Assembly: GCF_026151335.1 (NCBI RefSeq)
Contig: NZ_JAMQPP010000013.1
Source: Leptospira_A soteropolitanensis
GTDB taxonomy: Bacteria > Spirochaetota > Leptospiria > Leptospirales > Leptospiraceae
Length of the DNA: 64,000 nt
Direction: 5' to 3' (one strand)
Positions within the stretch are counted from its first letter, which is position 1. Each line of letters begins with the position of its first letter. The translations under genes were made by a program, and so were the position numbers. Under the pieces are notes generated by a model. The model worked only from the letters and a program-made list of their open reading frames with translations. It searched no databases and was not told where the DNA came from. Positions 17,552-26,272 of the stretch are shown here, in pieces.

Positions 17552-19594
17552 ATGTCAAAATTTCTCTCAAAGTTTTCCATTCAAGTTAGATTATTACTTT
17601 TACCTTTGCCACTCATTGCATCGCTATTCATCATTTTGCTTATTTTAGTACGTTCACTGAATGGGACCATTCAATTTGCAGAAAAAGAAGAGCTAGGTAT
17701 ACAAGCTTTAAAGCCAATTTATTTAGCTTATAGAAAGGGTTTAGAACAATTAAAAATTGGCGAAGAAAACACTGATAGTTTGGTTCCCCTCATTGAAACT
17801 GCAATAAAGACGATCGAAGAGACCAATTTACTTGCAGAAGATCCCAAATTACTGACTGCCTGGGCACGGTACACAGCGATCAAATCTTTTGATCAATCTA
17901 CAAGCATTCAATTTCTTAATGATACACAAGAATTAGCACTTAAGATCGGAGATTTTTCTAATTTAATTTTAGATCCCGAAGTAAACTCATATTACCAAAT
18001 GGAGATTATTTTTTTTCGAGTGCCTGAAATTTTAAAAAACATCGGAACTTTGAAGGAAATTGTTCGTGATGAATATTCAATCGTTAACAATAAAAACAAA
18101 CAATACTCTAGTATAAACCTTACAAAAGCATTGATCGCTATAAATTTTATAGAAACCAATTGTACGGAAATACAAAAATCATATACGAAATCTATAGAAG
18201 ACATATCTCCTTATGAAAAAGAATTAATAGAAGCGAAGAAATTTGCAAATATATCTTGTGAAAATTACGTCAAAGAATTAAAAGAAACTTTTATTATAAC
18301 GACTTATAAACCATCATCTTCTAATAAATTATTCACTTCAATTCACAATGGAACATTGATTATAGGATCAATCCAAGACCGTTCAATTGAAATATTAAAA
18401 AAACTGGTTGATGATCGAATTCAGCTATTGTCCTTCCAAAGAAACATAAACATACTTTTGGCATTGGGATCTTTGGTTATGTCTAGCATCTTTGTTGTAT
18501 TCATTTTTCGAAGCATTAACAAACCTCTAATAACAGTCCTTTCCAAAGTAAATGAACTCTCTAGCGGTGAAGCCGATTTAACTAAAAAAATCCCTGACTT
18601 TGGCAAAAACGAAATAGGGGAAATTGCAGGATCGATTAATCTATTTTTATCAAATCTCAATCAAATTATGAACCAGTTAAAAATTTCAGTAAGCAATGCA
18701 GAGAAGTCATCCCATCAGCTAAAAAAAGATGCTATTTCTGTTTCCGATAACGCTTCTTCGTTAGCTTCAGTATCTGAAGAATCAGCCGCATCGCTAGAAG
18801 AATTAACAACTTCATTTGAAATTATGTTCGAATTTATTACAAACGAAACAAATAACATTAATAAAATTACAGAGGAGATGAAGACGATCGAAGGATCAAT
18901 TTCGAATATTGAAAAAGCACTTATTCAATTAACGAACCAATCAATCACCTCTACAAATTTAGCAAATCTAGGTAATACTTCAGTAAAAAACACAGATAAT
19001 GCAATGCTTGAAATCCGATCTGTAACCCAAGAGATTACTGGTATTGTCGATTTAATTACGGAAATTTCAGAAAGAACCAATTTACTAGCGTTAAATGCAA
19101 GTATAGAAGCGGCACGAGCAGGAGATGCAGGAATGGGGTTTGCTGTAGTTGCAGAGGAAATTTCAAAACTAGCAGACAAAACCCAATCATCCGTAAAAAA
19201 CATCAAACGTCTCATCGATAAAAGTAACTCTGTTGTAAATCTAGGAGCAAATCATGTTCATGAAACGGTAAATGCTCTTGGAGAAATCGTAGAACAATCC
19301 AACCGAATGCAAACTAGCGTGAATCATTTAATGGAAGAGATGACAACGCAATCCAATAGTTTACTTAACGTAACAACGGAACTAAAAGGTCTACAAGAGA
19401 TGGCTGAAACCATCGAATTTTCCAGCAGAGAACAAAAAAAAGCATCAGAAGATATGGTGAACACAATCAATACACTTTCGGGGAATGCACAACAACTCGC
19501 GAATAATTCTGAGGATTTAAACCAAGTCAGTCAAAAGATTGGAGAAATTGCAAGCACCATTGCGATCATTACCAATTCATTTCATACTCAATAA
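17552..19594 (+). CDS. methyl-accepting chemotaxis protein
   Basis: A 680-residue transmembrane receptor. Membrane helix 1 at about residues 13-35, a 260-residue periplasmic helical sensor, membrane helix 2 near 295-318, HAMP region after FRSINKPL, and the cytoplasmic signalling domain. The hairpin tip ISERTNLLALNASIEAARAGDAGMGFAVVAEEISKLADKTQ binds CheA/CheW. The sensor domain is not a recognisable Cache or PAS and its ligand is unknown. No che genes adjoin it. Confidence 0.9.
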   Translation: MSKFLSKFSIQVRLLLLPLPLIASLFIILLILVRSLNGTIQFAEKEELGIQALKPIYLAYRKGLEQLKIGEENTDSLVPLIETAIKTIEETNLLAEDPKLLTAWARYTAIKSFDQSTSIQFLNDTQELALKIGDFSNLILDPEVNSYYQMEIIFFRVPEILKNIGTLKEIVRDEYSIVNNKNKQYSSINLTKALIAINFIETNCTEIQKSYTKSIEDISPYEKELIEAKKFANISCENYVKELKETFIITTYKPSSSNKLFTSIHNGTLIIGSIQDRSIEILKKLVDDRIQLLSFQRNINILLALGSLVMSSIFVVFIFRSINKPLITVLSKVNELSSGEADLTKKIPDFGKNEIGEIAGSINLFLSNLNQIMNQLKISVSNAEKSSHQLKKDAISVSDNASSLASVSEESAASLEELTTSFEIMFEFITNETNNINKITEEMKTIEGSISNIEKALIQLTNQSITSTNLANLGNTSVKNTDNAMLEIRSVTQEITGIVDLITEISERTNLLALNASIEAARAGDAGMGFAVVAEEISKLADKTQSSVKNIKRLIDKSNSVVNLGANHVHETVNALGEIVEQSNRMQTSVNHLMEEMTTQSNSLLNVTTELKGLQEMAETIEFSSREQKKASEDMVNTINTLSGNAQQLANNSEDLNQVSQKIGEIASTIAIITNSFHTQ

Positions 19595-19626
19595 AAATAC
19601 TGACAATCAAAGTATCAGGAGCAAAG

Positions 19627-19651
19627 ACACTGGGTGAATAACGCTCAGTGT
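19627..19651 (+). terminator. weak hairpin downstream of the chemotaxis gene
   Basis: ACACTG...CAGTGT, extended inward by wobble pairs to about nine base pairs with a seven-base loop, followed by AATTT. Possible terminator, but the U-tract is poor. Confidence 0.35.
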
Positions 19652-19708
19652 AATTTCCAACAAAAAAAATCATTGATGATTTTATGGCCGAATCTCTGTT
19701 TGGTCTCT

Positions 19709-20782
19709 ATGATACGCAGTTATTTATGCAATTTGTACAAAAGTAATATTTTTTTACTAACTCTTTTATCAAGCCACTTAATTATAGTTAACTGCCAATA
19801 CGGGCAACTAGATAATAAAAATGATAAATCAATCATACCAACATTTGCTGCAATCTTCCTCGGAGATTTTTTTTATGCCTCCGAATTGCAAAAGATCGCC
19901 AGAGAAAAAATAGGAATCTTACCCAATGTAGCTCCCGGTTCAGAGGAGGACACGGCGACAAAAATAGCATTAGGAAACAAAATATTTAGAGATAACAAAC
20001 TTTCTTCCAATCATGTTCAATCCTGTCTCACCTGTCATCCGATAGATGGAAATGCAGCAGGTATGGATCGTCAAGCCACTTCACGTGGAACGTTTGGACA
20101 ACTGGGGAAAAGAAATACCCCTACCATTCTTAACGTTGGGTTCTTATCTATTATTTTTTGGGACGGGAGAAGAGATTCTTTATATAACCAAGCAATCGAT
20201 CCATTTTTAAATCCGTTAGAAATGTCTTTACCATCTGAAGGAGAACTCTTAACAAGAATTGAAAATGATCCAAGTTATACCTCGTTCTTCGCAAATGCAT
20301 TTCCAGAGTCACCAAATCCCAGCATCCATTCAATTCGCCTAACATTAGCAGCATTTGAGAGGTCACTTATATCGAAATCAAAATTTGATAGCTTTCTTGA
20401 ATCGAGTCCACTATCGTTAAGTAAATCCGAATTAGATGGATTAAAATTATTTCTTGATGTTGGCTGCACGAACTGTCACAGTGAAAGTTTGCTTGGTGGA
20501 TCACAATTTGGAAAATTGGATACAACGTATGCGTATAACTTAAATGATTTAGGAAGAGCTGAATTTACAGGAAATAATGAAGACAATTTTTTCTTCAAAG
20601 TCCCTCCTTTAAGAAATGTAGGACTTACAGCACCTTATTTCCATGATGGCAGTGTACCTACTCTGAAAGAGGCGGTTCGAAGAATGAACCAATACAATCT
20701 AATCCGCCAAATGAGCGATCAAGAAATTGAATTGATCACAACCTTTCTAAAATCTTTATCAGACAAAACTAAAATAAATTAA
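19709..20782 (+). CDS. di-haem cytochrome c peroxidase / MauG-family lipoprotein
   Basis: About 357 residues. ATG 19709 gives a hydrophobic export signal ending at a cysteine (LIIVNC), so a lipid anchor is likely. Two c-type haem motifs are visible, CLTCH and CTNCH, in the order of bacterial di-haem peroxidases, along with FWDGRRDSLYNQA and APYFHDGSVPTLKEAV, both typical of the family. Such proteins reduce hydrogen peroxide in the periplasm or, in MauG relatives, oxidise protein residues. It stands just upstream of the cobalamin riboswitch and may or may not share a transcript with the genes beyond it. Confidence 0.8.
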   Translation: MIRSYLCNLYKSNIFLLTLLSSHLIIVNCQYGQLDNKNDKSIIPTFAAIFLGDFFYASELQKIAREKIGILPNVAPGSEEDTATKIALGNKIFRDNKLSSNHVQSCLTCHPIDGNAAGMDRQATSRGTFGQLGKRNTPTILNVGFLSIIFWDGRRDSLYNQAIDPFLNPLEMSLPSEGELLTRIENDPSYTSFFANAFPESPNPSIHSIRLTLAAFERSLISKSKFDSFLESSPLSLSKSELDGLKLFLDVGCTNCHSESLLGGSQFGKLDTTYAYNLNDLGRAEFTGNNEDNFFFKVPPLRNVGLTAPYFHDGSVPTLKEAVRRMNQYNLIRQMSDQEIELITTFLKSLSDKTKIN

Positions 20783-20799
20783 ACTCATTGACAAAAAAT

Positions 20800-20930
20800 A
20801 ACGAGGTGGGAACTCTGACATTACCTTCAGGGAGGAAACAGGTGAAATTCCTGTGCTGACCCGCAACTGTAATGCATCTAATTTAAATTAAGTTAGGTGA
20901 TGAGCCAGATCTTCCCCGCAATGTTTTCTC
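20800..20930 (+). promoter_or_regulatory. cobalamin (B12) riboswitch aptamer
   Basis: The B12 box core is clear: GGTGAAATTCCTGTGCTGAC followed directly by CCGCAACTGTAA, with the 5' elements AGGTGGGA and GGGAGGAAAC before it and GAGCCAGATC after a variable helix. Such leaders shut off downstream genes when adenosylcobalamin is plentiful and usually control B12 uptake or synthesis. The next genes are two lipoproteins beginning at 21136 and 21777. A TTGACA lies at 20788 but no good -10 box follows it. Confidence 0.9.
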
Positions 20931-20952
20931 GTGGATTGGGAACTTTGCACAC

Positions 20953-21013
20953 TTATATTGTTTTAACGCAACAAACAATATAAAGGGGCCCCGAAGGCAA
21001 ACTCGGGGCACCC
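20953..21013 (+). promoter_or_regulatory. two leader hairpins after the riboswitch aptamer
   Basis: First hairpin: TTATATTGTTT (20953) pairs perfectly with AAACAATATAA (20973-20983), an 11-base stem with a nine-base loop. Second: GCCCCGA (20988) pairs with TCGGGGC (21003-21009), loop of eight, and flanking GGG/CCC can extend it past a bulged A. They lie between aptamer and coding region and could be part of the expression platform. Neither has a following U-run of terminator quality. Confidence 0.55.
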
Positions 21014-21104
21014 GTATGGAAAAATTTTTACTTAGAATTCTATTATTAGTTTTTAAGTCTCTTCAAGTTATGAAGACATTAAATCTATTTCCAATTCGTG
21101 TTCC

Positions 21105-21129
21105 CCTAAATTCAAAAAAATTTAGGAGA
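21105..21129 (+). promoter_or_regulatory. hairpin covering the ribosome-binding site
   Basis: CCTAAATT (21105-21112) pairs with AATTTAGG (21119-21126), an eight-base stem with a six-base loop. The 3' arm includes the first half of the Shine-Dalgarno sequence AGGAGA (21124-21129), seven bases before ATG 21136. This would hide the site and is a plausible translational switch for the riboswitch. Confidence 0.55.
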
Positions 21130-21135
21130 ATCTAA

Positions 21136-21726
21136 ATGAAACTTAACTTGCAACTAACGATCGCTATTTTGTCGATCGCCGTAATAACTGCCTGCACTGA
21201 AGCTGGTCATGTAGATAAATCGGAGGCCAATACAAACTTACTGACAGGCTTAGTCATCGGTCAACAACAAGGTAAATCCAGTGTTATGGATTCTTTAGCT
21301 GAAATTAGAGGTTATTGGAAAGGCGGATTTTGTAGCGCTGGAACTTGCTCCAGCTTCACATCGAATGTTTCCATCGTTCAAGATCCATCTGGATTCGGAA
21401 TATGGGCTTCTGGCAGTAGTTATTTAAGAATCATTTCTGTTGATATAGTTGGTAGAACTTTTATCTACCAATATCTTCCTAATGACACTTATAGCCCGAG
21501 TAAATATACAAAAGTAATTTGGACTGCCCCTACAACTACTGGCTGCGAAAATTCAGCAAGTAAATGTTTCTATTACTGTACGGTTTATCCAAACTTTGCA
21601 ACACTTACAGAAGCAGAAAACGTAAACCTATCTAATTATAGTTCAGCTGATCCAACAAGGACGGGTTGCGGTGGATTCGGTTGGAGTAAAGCACTCTTTG
21701 TTTCTTTAAATCCAACTAACTGGTAA
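21136..21726 (+). CDS. riboswitch-associated lipoprotein of unknown function (first gene)
   Basis: A 196-residue lipoprotein: MKLNLQLTIAILSIAVITAC with the lipid cysteine at residue 20, then a charged tether. The mature part begins IRGYWKGGFC and has about seven further cysteines in pairs (FCSAGTC, GCENSASKC, YYC, GCGGFGW), compatible with disulfides. No known family recognised. It is the first gene after the cobalamin riboswitch, so a role in corrinoid capture or in a B12-sparing process is the simplest inference. Its ribosome-binding site is part of a hairpin. Confidence 0.7.
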   Translation: MKLNLQLTIAILSIAVITACTEAGHVDKSEANTNLLTGLVIGQQQGKSSVMDSLAEIRGYWKGGFCSAGTCSSFTSNVSIVQDPSGFGIWASGSSYLRIISVDIVGRTFIYQYLPNDTYSPSKYTKVIWTAPTTTGCENSASKCFYYCTVYPNFATLTEAENVNLSNYSSADPTRTGCGGFGWSKALFVSLNPTNW

Positions 21727-21736
21727 GGGTATCAAA

Positions 21737-21764
21737 TTTGACCCTAAATCTTTTTAGGGTCAAA
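21737..21764 (+). repeat. perfect 12-base intercistronic hairpin
   Basis: TTTGACCCTAAA (21737) and TTTAGGGTCAAA (21753) form a perfect 12-base stem with loop TCTT. It sits ten bases after the first lipoprotein stop and just before the GGAG site of the second. No U-run follows, so it is more likely a stability or processing element than a terminator. Confidence 0.7.
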
Positions 21765-21776
21765 CGGAGTAATCAA

Positions 21777-22634
21777 ATGTATACATTCTTTCGCCATATA
21801 TATATAACTTTTAAATTTATGCTTATAGCTAACTTCTTAATTTCTTGTTCACCAAACACAAATGATAAGCAAAACGAAGTATTGGCACTCTTAGCCGTCG
21901 GAGAAATTTCTAATAGCGGCAAAACAAATTGTCCTCCCAAAATTCTTCCTCAAAGTATACCCATAGCCAATACGGTTGTTTCTGCCAGTTCCACTGTGAG
22001 TGGATTCAATGATTCTTCTAAAGCCATCAATGGAATTTGTGGAGGTGGAGAACTTTCAGGTTCTTTGGATGTATATGCACTTAACCTAACAGGGACAGGT
22101 GCAACGTTAATTCTTTCTTGGGGAGGTAAAACCGTAAAAAATGTTTCTGGAATCGATTTTATAGTGTTTGAAAACCCATTCCGCGTCACTGAGAGTAGTG
22201 ATCGTTATGCCTTTGATCCAATGGTTGTGCAAGTCTCCTATGACGGAACAAATTACTGTGGTTTTGATCTCAGCGGATTTAATCCCACTGCTGCAGATAG
22301 TAACAAAATTTCATCTTGGCCAGGATTTGGTGGGCTTAGACCGGTTCTCTACAATATGAGCTCCAATCTTTTGTCGCTAGAACAACTTTTTACATCCACA
22401 GGCAATGGATTTTTATTAGGTGGAGGTGACGGCTTTAACATTGATGACTTAATTACAAATCCTTCATGCGATAATACCGCCTTAAATCAAATTAAAACTT
22501 CAGGATTTAAATTGATTAAAATGACTTCGGCATCAGGAGTTACAAATCCTAATACAGGATCGGGTTATGTATATCCTCATTCCTATACAAATGGTTCAGA
22601 CATAGACGGGGTAGTTGCGAAGTCAGTGGAATGA
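21777..22634 (+). CDS. riboswitch-associated surface lipoprotein of unknown function (second gene)
   Basis: About 285 residues. ATG 21777 follows a GGAG site by eight bases; an upstream TTG lies within the hairpin and is unlikely. Signal peptide ends at LISC, then SPNTNDKQNEVLALLAVGE, a Leptospira lipoprotein tether. The mature domain has GSLDVYALNLTGTGATLILSWGGK, then GIDFIVFENPF, VQVSYDGTNYCGFD and a C-terminal glycine-rich loop GGGDGFNIDDL. This reads as a beta-sandwich cell-surface domain similar to uncharacterised surface proteins of other phyla. No TonB-dependent receptor lies next to it. A corrinoid-binding role is inferred from the riboswitch only. Confidence 0.7.
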   Translation: MYTFFRHIYITFKFMLIANFLISCSPNTNDKQNEVLALLAVGEISNSGKTNCPPKILPQSIPIANTVVSASSTVSGFNDSSKAINGICGGGELSGSLDVYALNLTGTGATLILSWGGKTVKNVSGIDFIVFENPFRVTESSDRYAFDPMVVQVSYDGTNYCGFDLSGFNPTAADSNKISSWPGFGGLRPVLYNMSSNLLSLEQLFTSTGNGFLLGGGDGFNIDDLITNPSCDNTALNQIKTSGFKLIKMTSASGVTNPNTGSGYVYPHSYTNGSDIDGVVAKSVE

Positions 22635-22733
22635 TTAATAACAAACCATTCAATGAAACAAATAGGTTGTACCGTAAAGAATAGATTATAGTTTATTTCA
22701 GATACTGATTCAATTTAGGTTTTCAAATGATTA

Positions 22734-22792
22734 AACATCCAACCCACACTAAATTAGAATTTATGCTAATTAAAAAGTAAGAGTTGGATGTT
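22734..22792. terminator. long inverted repeat between convergent genes
   Basis: AACATCCAAC (22734) and GTTGGATGTT (22783) are a perfect ten-base inverted repeat enclosing a second one, ATTAG...CTAAT. It lies between the lipoprotein gene and secA, which converge, and could terminate both. U-tracts are poor on each side. Confidence 0.45.
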
Positions 22793-22815
22793 AGTCAAAG
22801 AATCGCTAGACGAAT

Positions 22816-25572
22816 CTATTTTTTTCTACGGCTCGACTTTCTTTCTGAACCACCACCGGAGCTAGTTGTGGATGAAACTTGAGGCTTAGTTTTGTTAGAT
22901 TTAACTTCATTTCCAAACATATCCACCTCGGCTCTTTGCTCCTCACCAATTTTTTTGTATTCTTTTGGTGAAGATTCATCTTGGTTGCGATCCGAGTCAG
23001 TCACTTCTATTTTCAGTAAGAAGGAAACTACTTCATTTTTAAGATTTTCAACCAATTGGTCAAACATCTTAAATCCTTGTAGTTTATATTCTATCAAAGG
23101 ATTTTTTTCACCGTAACCAACAGTCCAAATTCCTTCCTTCAAATGATCCATTGCATATAGATGTTCTTTCCACCTGTGATCCAAAATATCTAGAAACACA
23201 TTTCTTTCAATCGATCGCCATACTTCTTCTCCAATAGAAGAAACTTTTGATTCATATAATTCTTTTACTAACTTGGAAAGTACCTCAAAGACTTTGAGCT
23301 GCGGGTTCGATTCTTTTTTAAATTGTTTAGGATCAATTGTCTCTGAGATACCTAAACTTTGAATCCACTCATTGAGGGAGTCAACTTCCCATGCATCCAC
23401 ATTGTTTCCTTCGCAATAAAGAATTACTTGATTTTCAACAACTTCATCGAAGAAATCAACGATGGTTCGAGACATGTTTCCTTTATCTAAAAGTTCATTG
23501 CGAATTCCATAGATATAAATTCTTTGTCGATTCATCACATCGTCATATTCTAACAAGTGTTTTCTGATATCAAAGTTATGCCCTTCTACACGTTTTTGCG
23601 CACGTGCAATTGCATTGGAAACCATGCTATGTTCCAACTCTTGTCCCTCTGGCATCTTTAATGTATCCATAATTCGAGCAATTCGATCGGATCCAAAAAT
23701 ACGCATCAGATCATCTTGTAAGGATAAATAAAACCGGGAAGATCCTGGATCTCCTTGTCTACCGGAACGACCTCTGAGCTGATTATCAATCCGACGCGAT
23801 TCATGTCGCTCTGACCCGATGATATGTAAACCACCAGCACCAATCACAAAATCATGATCAACTTTCCATTTTTTAGCTTCGGATAAAATCTTTTCGCAAT
23901 CTTTCTTAATGTTTTCATTCCTGATTTCAGAAATTTTGGATTCGGCATCTTCAAATTTTTGTTTGATCAAATTTTCGCGAAAACTATAAACAACTTCCAG
24001 TTCAGCTTTTGCTTTAATTCCTAAAGCATCACAACGCTCGTCCAATTTTTCCAAATCCTCTTTGTACTTTGGAGCCCCTCCAAGAACAATATCCGTTCCA
24101 CGGCCCGCCATGTTAGTAGCAATGGTTATGGCTCCTGGACGTCCTGCGTTTGCGACAATTTCAGATTCTCTTTCGTGTTGTTTTGCGTTTAATACGTTAT
24201 GCGAGATTCCATGAGAAGTCAGAAGTTTAGAAAGAACTTCTGATTTTTCAATAGAAATCGTTCCCACTAAAACTGGCTGTTTGCGAGATACTTTTTCTTG
24301 GATATCTTTTACAACCGCATCAAACTTTTCACGTTCTGTTTTATAAACGCGGTCAGCCATGTCTTGTCGCTGGATTTTTAAATTTGATGGAATTACAATT
24401 ACATCTAAGTTATAGATTTTTTTGAATTCTTCAGCTTCCGTATCTGCTGTTCCTGTCATACCAGCTAACTTCTTATATATACGGAAATAATTCTGAAAAG
24501 TTATGGAAGCCAATGTTTGAGACTCACGAGCGATCTGTACACCTTCTTTCGCTTCTAATGATTGGTGTAATCCATCTGAATATCTACGTCCCTTCATCAA
24601 ACGGCCTGTAAACTCATCGACTATGATGACTTCACCACCTTGGACAACATAATCCTTATCTTTAAAAAATATTTTATGTGCCTTAAGTGCTTGTTGAACG
24701 TGATGAACCAATTCAATATTTTCAGAATGATATAAATTCTCAACACCTAACAATTCTTCGACGTGACGAACTCCTGCTTCCGACAAAATGACGTTTTTTG
24801 CCTTTTCATCGATCTCAAAATCTTCACCTTCAATAAGCTTAGGGATAATCTTATTAACTTTTAGATACTTATCTGTAGATTCTTCCGCAGGACCTGAAAT
24901 AATTAATGGTGTTCTGGCTTCGTCAATTAGAATTGAATCTACCTCGTCCACAATAGCAAAGTTATGCTGTCTTTGCACACGGTGCTCTTTGTAACTCACC
25001 ATGTTATCCCTTAAATAATCAAAACCAAACTCATTATTCGTTCCATAAGTGATGTCAGCATCATAAGCCAACTTCCTTTCTTCATGATCCATGTCATGTT
25101 GAATGACCCCAACGGAGACTTTCAAAAACTCAAATACGGGACGCATCCAATTTGCATCTCGCTTTGCTAAATAATCGTTTACCGTGACAACATGGACTCC
25201 TTCTCCAGAAAGAGAATTGAGATAAATAGGTAAAGTCGATGTAAGAGTTTTACCTTCCCCGGTTTTCATCTCAGAGATATTACCCCAATGTAAAGAAATA
25301 CCACCCATCATCTGCACATCAAAATGACGCATACCTAAAGTTCTGTAGGAAACTTCACGAACCGTAGCAAAGGCTTCCGGCAAAATATCATCTAAAGTTT
25401 CTCCTGCGGCCAACCTTTCTTTGAACTTTGCTGTTTGTTGTGACAAAGTTTCATCATCCATCGCTTTGATTGTTGGCTCAAAAGAATTGATAGCTTCTAC
25501 AATAGGGTTTAGTCTTTTTAAATCCCTATCATATTTACTGCCGAATAAAATTGTTAATATTTTTTGAAACAT
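22816..25572 (-). CDS. secA: SecA preprotein translocase ATPase
   Basis: The 918-residue motor that drives proteins through SecYEG. Walker A is MKTGEGKT near residue 103; DEVDS, the DEFTGR box, TNMAGRGTDI and GRSGRQGDPGSSRF are in the expected order through nucleotide-binding domains 1 and 2. The C-terminal tail is charged and ends in SERKSSRRKK. It lacks the CxCxSGKKYKxC zinc motif that binds SecB in many bacteria. Stand-alone gene, with the preceding amidotransferase gene ending 10 bases upstream of its start. Confidence 0.97.
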   Translation of the reverse strand: MFQKILTILFGSKYDRDLKRLNPIVEAINSFEPTIKAMDDETLSQQTAKFKERLAAGETLDDILPEAFATVREVSYRTLGMRHFDVQMMGGISLHWGNISEMKTGEGKTLTSTLPIYLNSLSGEGVHVVTVNDYLAKRDANWMRPVFEFLKVSVGVIQHDMDHEERKLAYDADITYGTNNEFGFDYLRDNMVSYKEHRVQRQHNFAIVDEVDSILIDEARTPLIISGPAEESTDKYLKVNKIIPKLIEGEDFEIDEKAKNVILSEAGVRHVEELLGVENLYHSENIELVHHVQQALKAHKIFFKDKDYVVQGGEVIIVDEFTGRLMKGRRYSDGLHQSLEAKEGVQIARESQTLASITFQNYFRIYKKLAGMTGTADTEAEEFKKIYNLDVIVIPSNLKIQRQDMADRVYKTEREKFDAVVKDIQEKVSRKQPVLVGTISIEKSEVLSKLLTSHGISHNVLNAKQHERESEIVANAGRPGAITIATNMAGRGTDIVLGGAPKYKEDLEKLDERCDALGIKAKAELEVVYSFRENLIKQKFEDAESKISEIRNENIKKDCEKILSEAKKWKVDHDFVIGAGGLHIIGSERHESRRIDNQLRGRSGRQGDPGSSRFYLSLQDDLMRIFGSDRIARIMDTLKMPEGQELEHSMVSNAIARAQKRVEGHNFDIRKHLLEYDDVMNRQRIYIYGIRNELLDKGNMSRTIVDFFDEVVENQVILYCEGNNVDAWEVDSLNEWIQSLGISETIDPKQFKKESNPQLKVFEVLSKLVKELYESKVSSIGEEVWRSIERNVFLDILDHRWKEHLYAMDHLKEGIWTVGYGEKNPLIEYKLQGFKMFDQLVENLKNEVVSFLLKIEVTDSDRNQDESSPKEYKKIGEEQRAEVDMFGNEVKSNKTKPQVSSTTSSGGGSERKSSRRKK

Positions 25573-25582
25573 ACCGGGTCCG

Positions 25583-26272
25583 TTATAATTTTATAATATT
25601 TCGAAATATGGTTTTAGCCGTTTCCGCCATAACCTGTTGTTTGTTTGCTATCAGAGAAAAATCACCTGTACCTTTTGCAATAAAGTCCTTATGTACAGAT
25701 TGCCAAACATTTAACATTTCCAACGTTGGTTCTAAGTGTGTTTGGAAAGCGAATACCCTGTTTTTATAAGCAAACATTTGGTTTGCATAAAAATCACTTG
25801 CAAGCAAATGTTCGGCTCCTACGGGAATATCAAAAATATCTTCATGTAAGTGAAATGCCAAAATTGACTCTTTTTGAATCCCTTGAAAAATTGGATGTTC
25901 TGGCTTTAAAACATGAAGTTCAGAAAAACCAGTTTCAGGGCCTTTCGTTCCAGGACGAACATTAGCACCTAACGCCTTTGCAATGATCTGAGATCCCAAA
26001 CAAATTCCAATTAATTTTTTATTCGGAAGGGCTACAACATTATTTACAATATCATAATATGGCTTAAAAAACTCTTGTTCGTCAGGATCGGCCACCGACT
26101 GTGGGCCACCTAACATCACTATCAAATCAAAATTCAAATGAATTTCAGGCATCAAATGAATCCGTCTGTCATAAGCGTTTTGGTAACTGATTCTATAACC
26201 AGCTTCACGGAGTAAGGGTTCTAAAATTCCTGGTCCCTCACAATCAATAAATCTGATGAAAACGGCTCTCAT
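25583..26272 (-). CDS. class I glutamine amidotransferase-like protein
   Basis: A 229-residue GATase-1 fold. The nucleophile cysteine is in LIGICLGSQIIAKALG near residue 91, and the catalytic histidine and glutamate are in FQTHLEPT near residue 178, so the triad is complete. Proteins of this size resemble GMP-synthase-like amidotransferases and gamma-glutamyl hydrolases of unknown substrate. The ATG overlaps the stop of the lipoprotein gene upstream by four bases, so translation is coupled. Substrate unknown. Confidence 0.8.
   Translation of the reverse strand: MRAVFIRFIDCEGPGILEPLLREAGYRISYQNAYDRRIHLMPEIHLNFDLIVMLGGPQSVADPDEQEFFKPYYDIVNNVVALPNKKLIGICLGSQIIAKALGANVRPGTKGPETGFSELHVLKPEHPIFQGIQKESILAFHLHEDIFDIPVGAEHLLASDFYANQMFAYKNRVFAFQTHLEPTLEMLNVWQSVHKDFIAKGTGDFSLIANKQQVMAETAKTIFRNIIKL

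Noticed and set aside
20788..20816. TTGACA upstream of the riboswitch as a promoter
   Set aside because: No -10 box at a proper distance; too weak to list as a promoter.
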